From Tipula vernalis (Eukaryota > Arthropoda > Insecta > Diptera > Tipulidae): a stretch of DNA of 64,000 bases. The stretch lies in the NCBI GenBank assembly GCA_958295665.1, contig OY282558.1, positions 311,708,092 to 311,772,091 of the forward strand, read 5' to 3'. The notes under the pieces are model-generated. The model was not told where the DNA came from and searched no databases. It was given only the letters and a program-made list of their open reading frames with translations. Positions 62,701 through 64,000 of this stretch are shown piece by piece. Both the position numbers and the translations under genes were made by a program. Each line of letters starts with the position of its first letter. The stretch's first letter is position 1.

Positions 62701-64000
62701 GGCGCAGAAAATTGACTTTGCAATAGGAGACTTTTGAATGCCCCTTTTGTACTGCAAATTTTCCATAAGAAACTTAGCATAATTTTTAAGAAATTCATTA
62801 AAATTAAAGATTTCTTTATTCTAAGAAATTGAAACAATTTTAACGATTAAAACAGAATGAACATTTTAAGAAACTTAAAAAAAAATCAATGATCATAGTA
62901 TAACTGTGTGTCTTGATGAAAAACCATTTTTTGCTTTGCTAAATGTGGTAGTTTTTCTTTCAAAACGTCGTTGAAACAGTCCAATAACATGGTCGCTGTT
63001 GCTATGTAGTTTTCTCCTTGAGTTTCTCCTTGTTGATGAATATATTTGGATTACCCTGTTTATATAATATTGTTATGCATGTGGATGTCTATAATTTTTT
63101 ATTTCTCGTTATCTCTCGGTTCTCGTATATTCTCGGTTTCGTCAATATGCATGATGTTACGGTTACGGTATGCGAGTATGTATTTCTCTTTTGTTTTGTG
63201 TTTACATTTTTTTCTGTTGATGTACATATGTGTATGATCACGCGACGGCAATAGCAAATCGGATTTTGTCCTGCTATTTAAAAAAAAAAAAAATGGAAAA
63301 GAAAAATGAAATGAAAAAAGGAGAAATTTGAGGGGTCGAGTTTTTTGTTTTTTGAATAAAATTCAGTCCAGGTTGGAGTTTTAAAACGGGTGGTCCCACG
63401 ATCGTTTTGAACTCGGCGCCCATTTTTAAAACTAAAATTAAAAAAAAAAGTGAATAAGCTCTAATATGATTAAGATTCGAAAAATTTTGTGATTAAGTAA
63501 TTTTTTTTTTTAAATAAATAATAATAAAAAAACGGTAAAAGAAAATTGATGAAAAAATAAACGTGAAACTCGATATGTCCGATCTCATGAATTTTTTTTG
63601 GTTTATGTAATGGTTGTGTTTTATTTATGTCATATATATATATAAATAAAAACTATATTCTGATTTTTGTCTACATATTTACAATATACAGGTCGGTTCA
63701 TGTTCAGCATTTATTTATATTTATTTTGCGTAGTGCATGAATAAAAATACTTGAAAAAAAAACACAGAAGAAAAAATCTATATTGACCGGTCTTTAACGC
63801 ATAAATCTCTAGTTTGATGATGTCCGTTTGGGTGTTGATTATATTGCAAAAAAACATATAAAAAACAAAATATCCATCTGGAAGAGTAACACTGGAAAAT
63901 TGTGCTTTCTGGTGCCACGGTTGCGTTTTTTTTTTTTCTTAAATTACCATTGGTTGTGTTCGTGATAATAGCAACAACTCCGTCAGCTAACGGGGTGTGA
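62701..64000. other. No gene recognised
   Basis: Homopolymer-rich sequence. A GC-richer patch at about 63385-63425 has no assignable function. Nothing else supportable. Confidence 0.45.

Overview
This is eukaryotic, almost certainly insect DNA. It is strongly AT-rich, has long (TA)n microsatellites and spliceosomal introns, and carries insect-type transposons (BEL/Pao, gypsy, a Jockey/CR1-group LINE, hAT, pogo, a Penelope-like fragment). A higher fly is my best guess from texture alone; nothing in the window settles the species. No prokaryotic or viral gene organisation is present. Nearly all recognisable coding sequence belongs to decayed mobile or repetitive families; the only good candidate for ordinary host coding sequence is a pair of small phase-compatible exons at 58.4-58.8 kb on the + strand.

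Layout. 1-2.1 kb: AT-rich sequence ending in a retrotransposon leader. 2.1-4.35 kb: decayed BEL/Pao gag-protease-RT, cut off by a short (ATCA)n-tailed retroposon on the - strand; two relatives of that retroposon lie at 21.7 and 60.8 kb. 6.3-8.5 kb: (TA)n, diverged tandem repeats and an inverted-repeat cluster. 9.85-11.1 kb and 22.6-23.6 kb: two different decayed transposon-type genes (-). 13.24-15.82 kb: a complete hAT element with 13-bp terminal repeats and a perfect 8-bp target duplication. 28.1-30.2 kb: a complete pogo-type element with TA duplication and a dead transposase. 30.4-33.4 kb, 41.4-41.9 kb and 47.3-50.5 kb: three - strand copies of one intron-containing gene family, which I recall as resembling insect and fish predicted proteins named SAMD3-like. 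34.8-36.9 kb: gypsy pol (+). 37.8-45.0 kb: a LINE (-) split by a 2.84-kb TA-flanked element that carries one of the SAMD3-like exons and a nested MITE. 52.6-53.4 kb: a direct-plus-inverted repeat carrying hammerhead-ribozyme-like cores in both orientations; a third such core lies alone at 20.2 kb. 61.25-61.8 kb: Penelope-like RT/GIY-YIG remnant. The last 9 kb looks like intron or intergenic sequence around the two host-like exons.

The parts worth most attention are: (i) the three SAMD3-like copies, which share splice positions and so spread as DNA rather than as retrocopies, one of them inside a TIR element; (ii) the hammerhead-like motifs in a Penelope-pLTR-like repeat arrangement; (iii) the precise LINE interruption, which dates the nested element. 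All protein family calls were made by eye from the conceptual translation. No searches were run.
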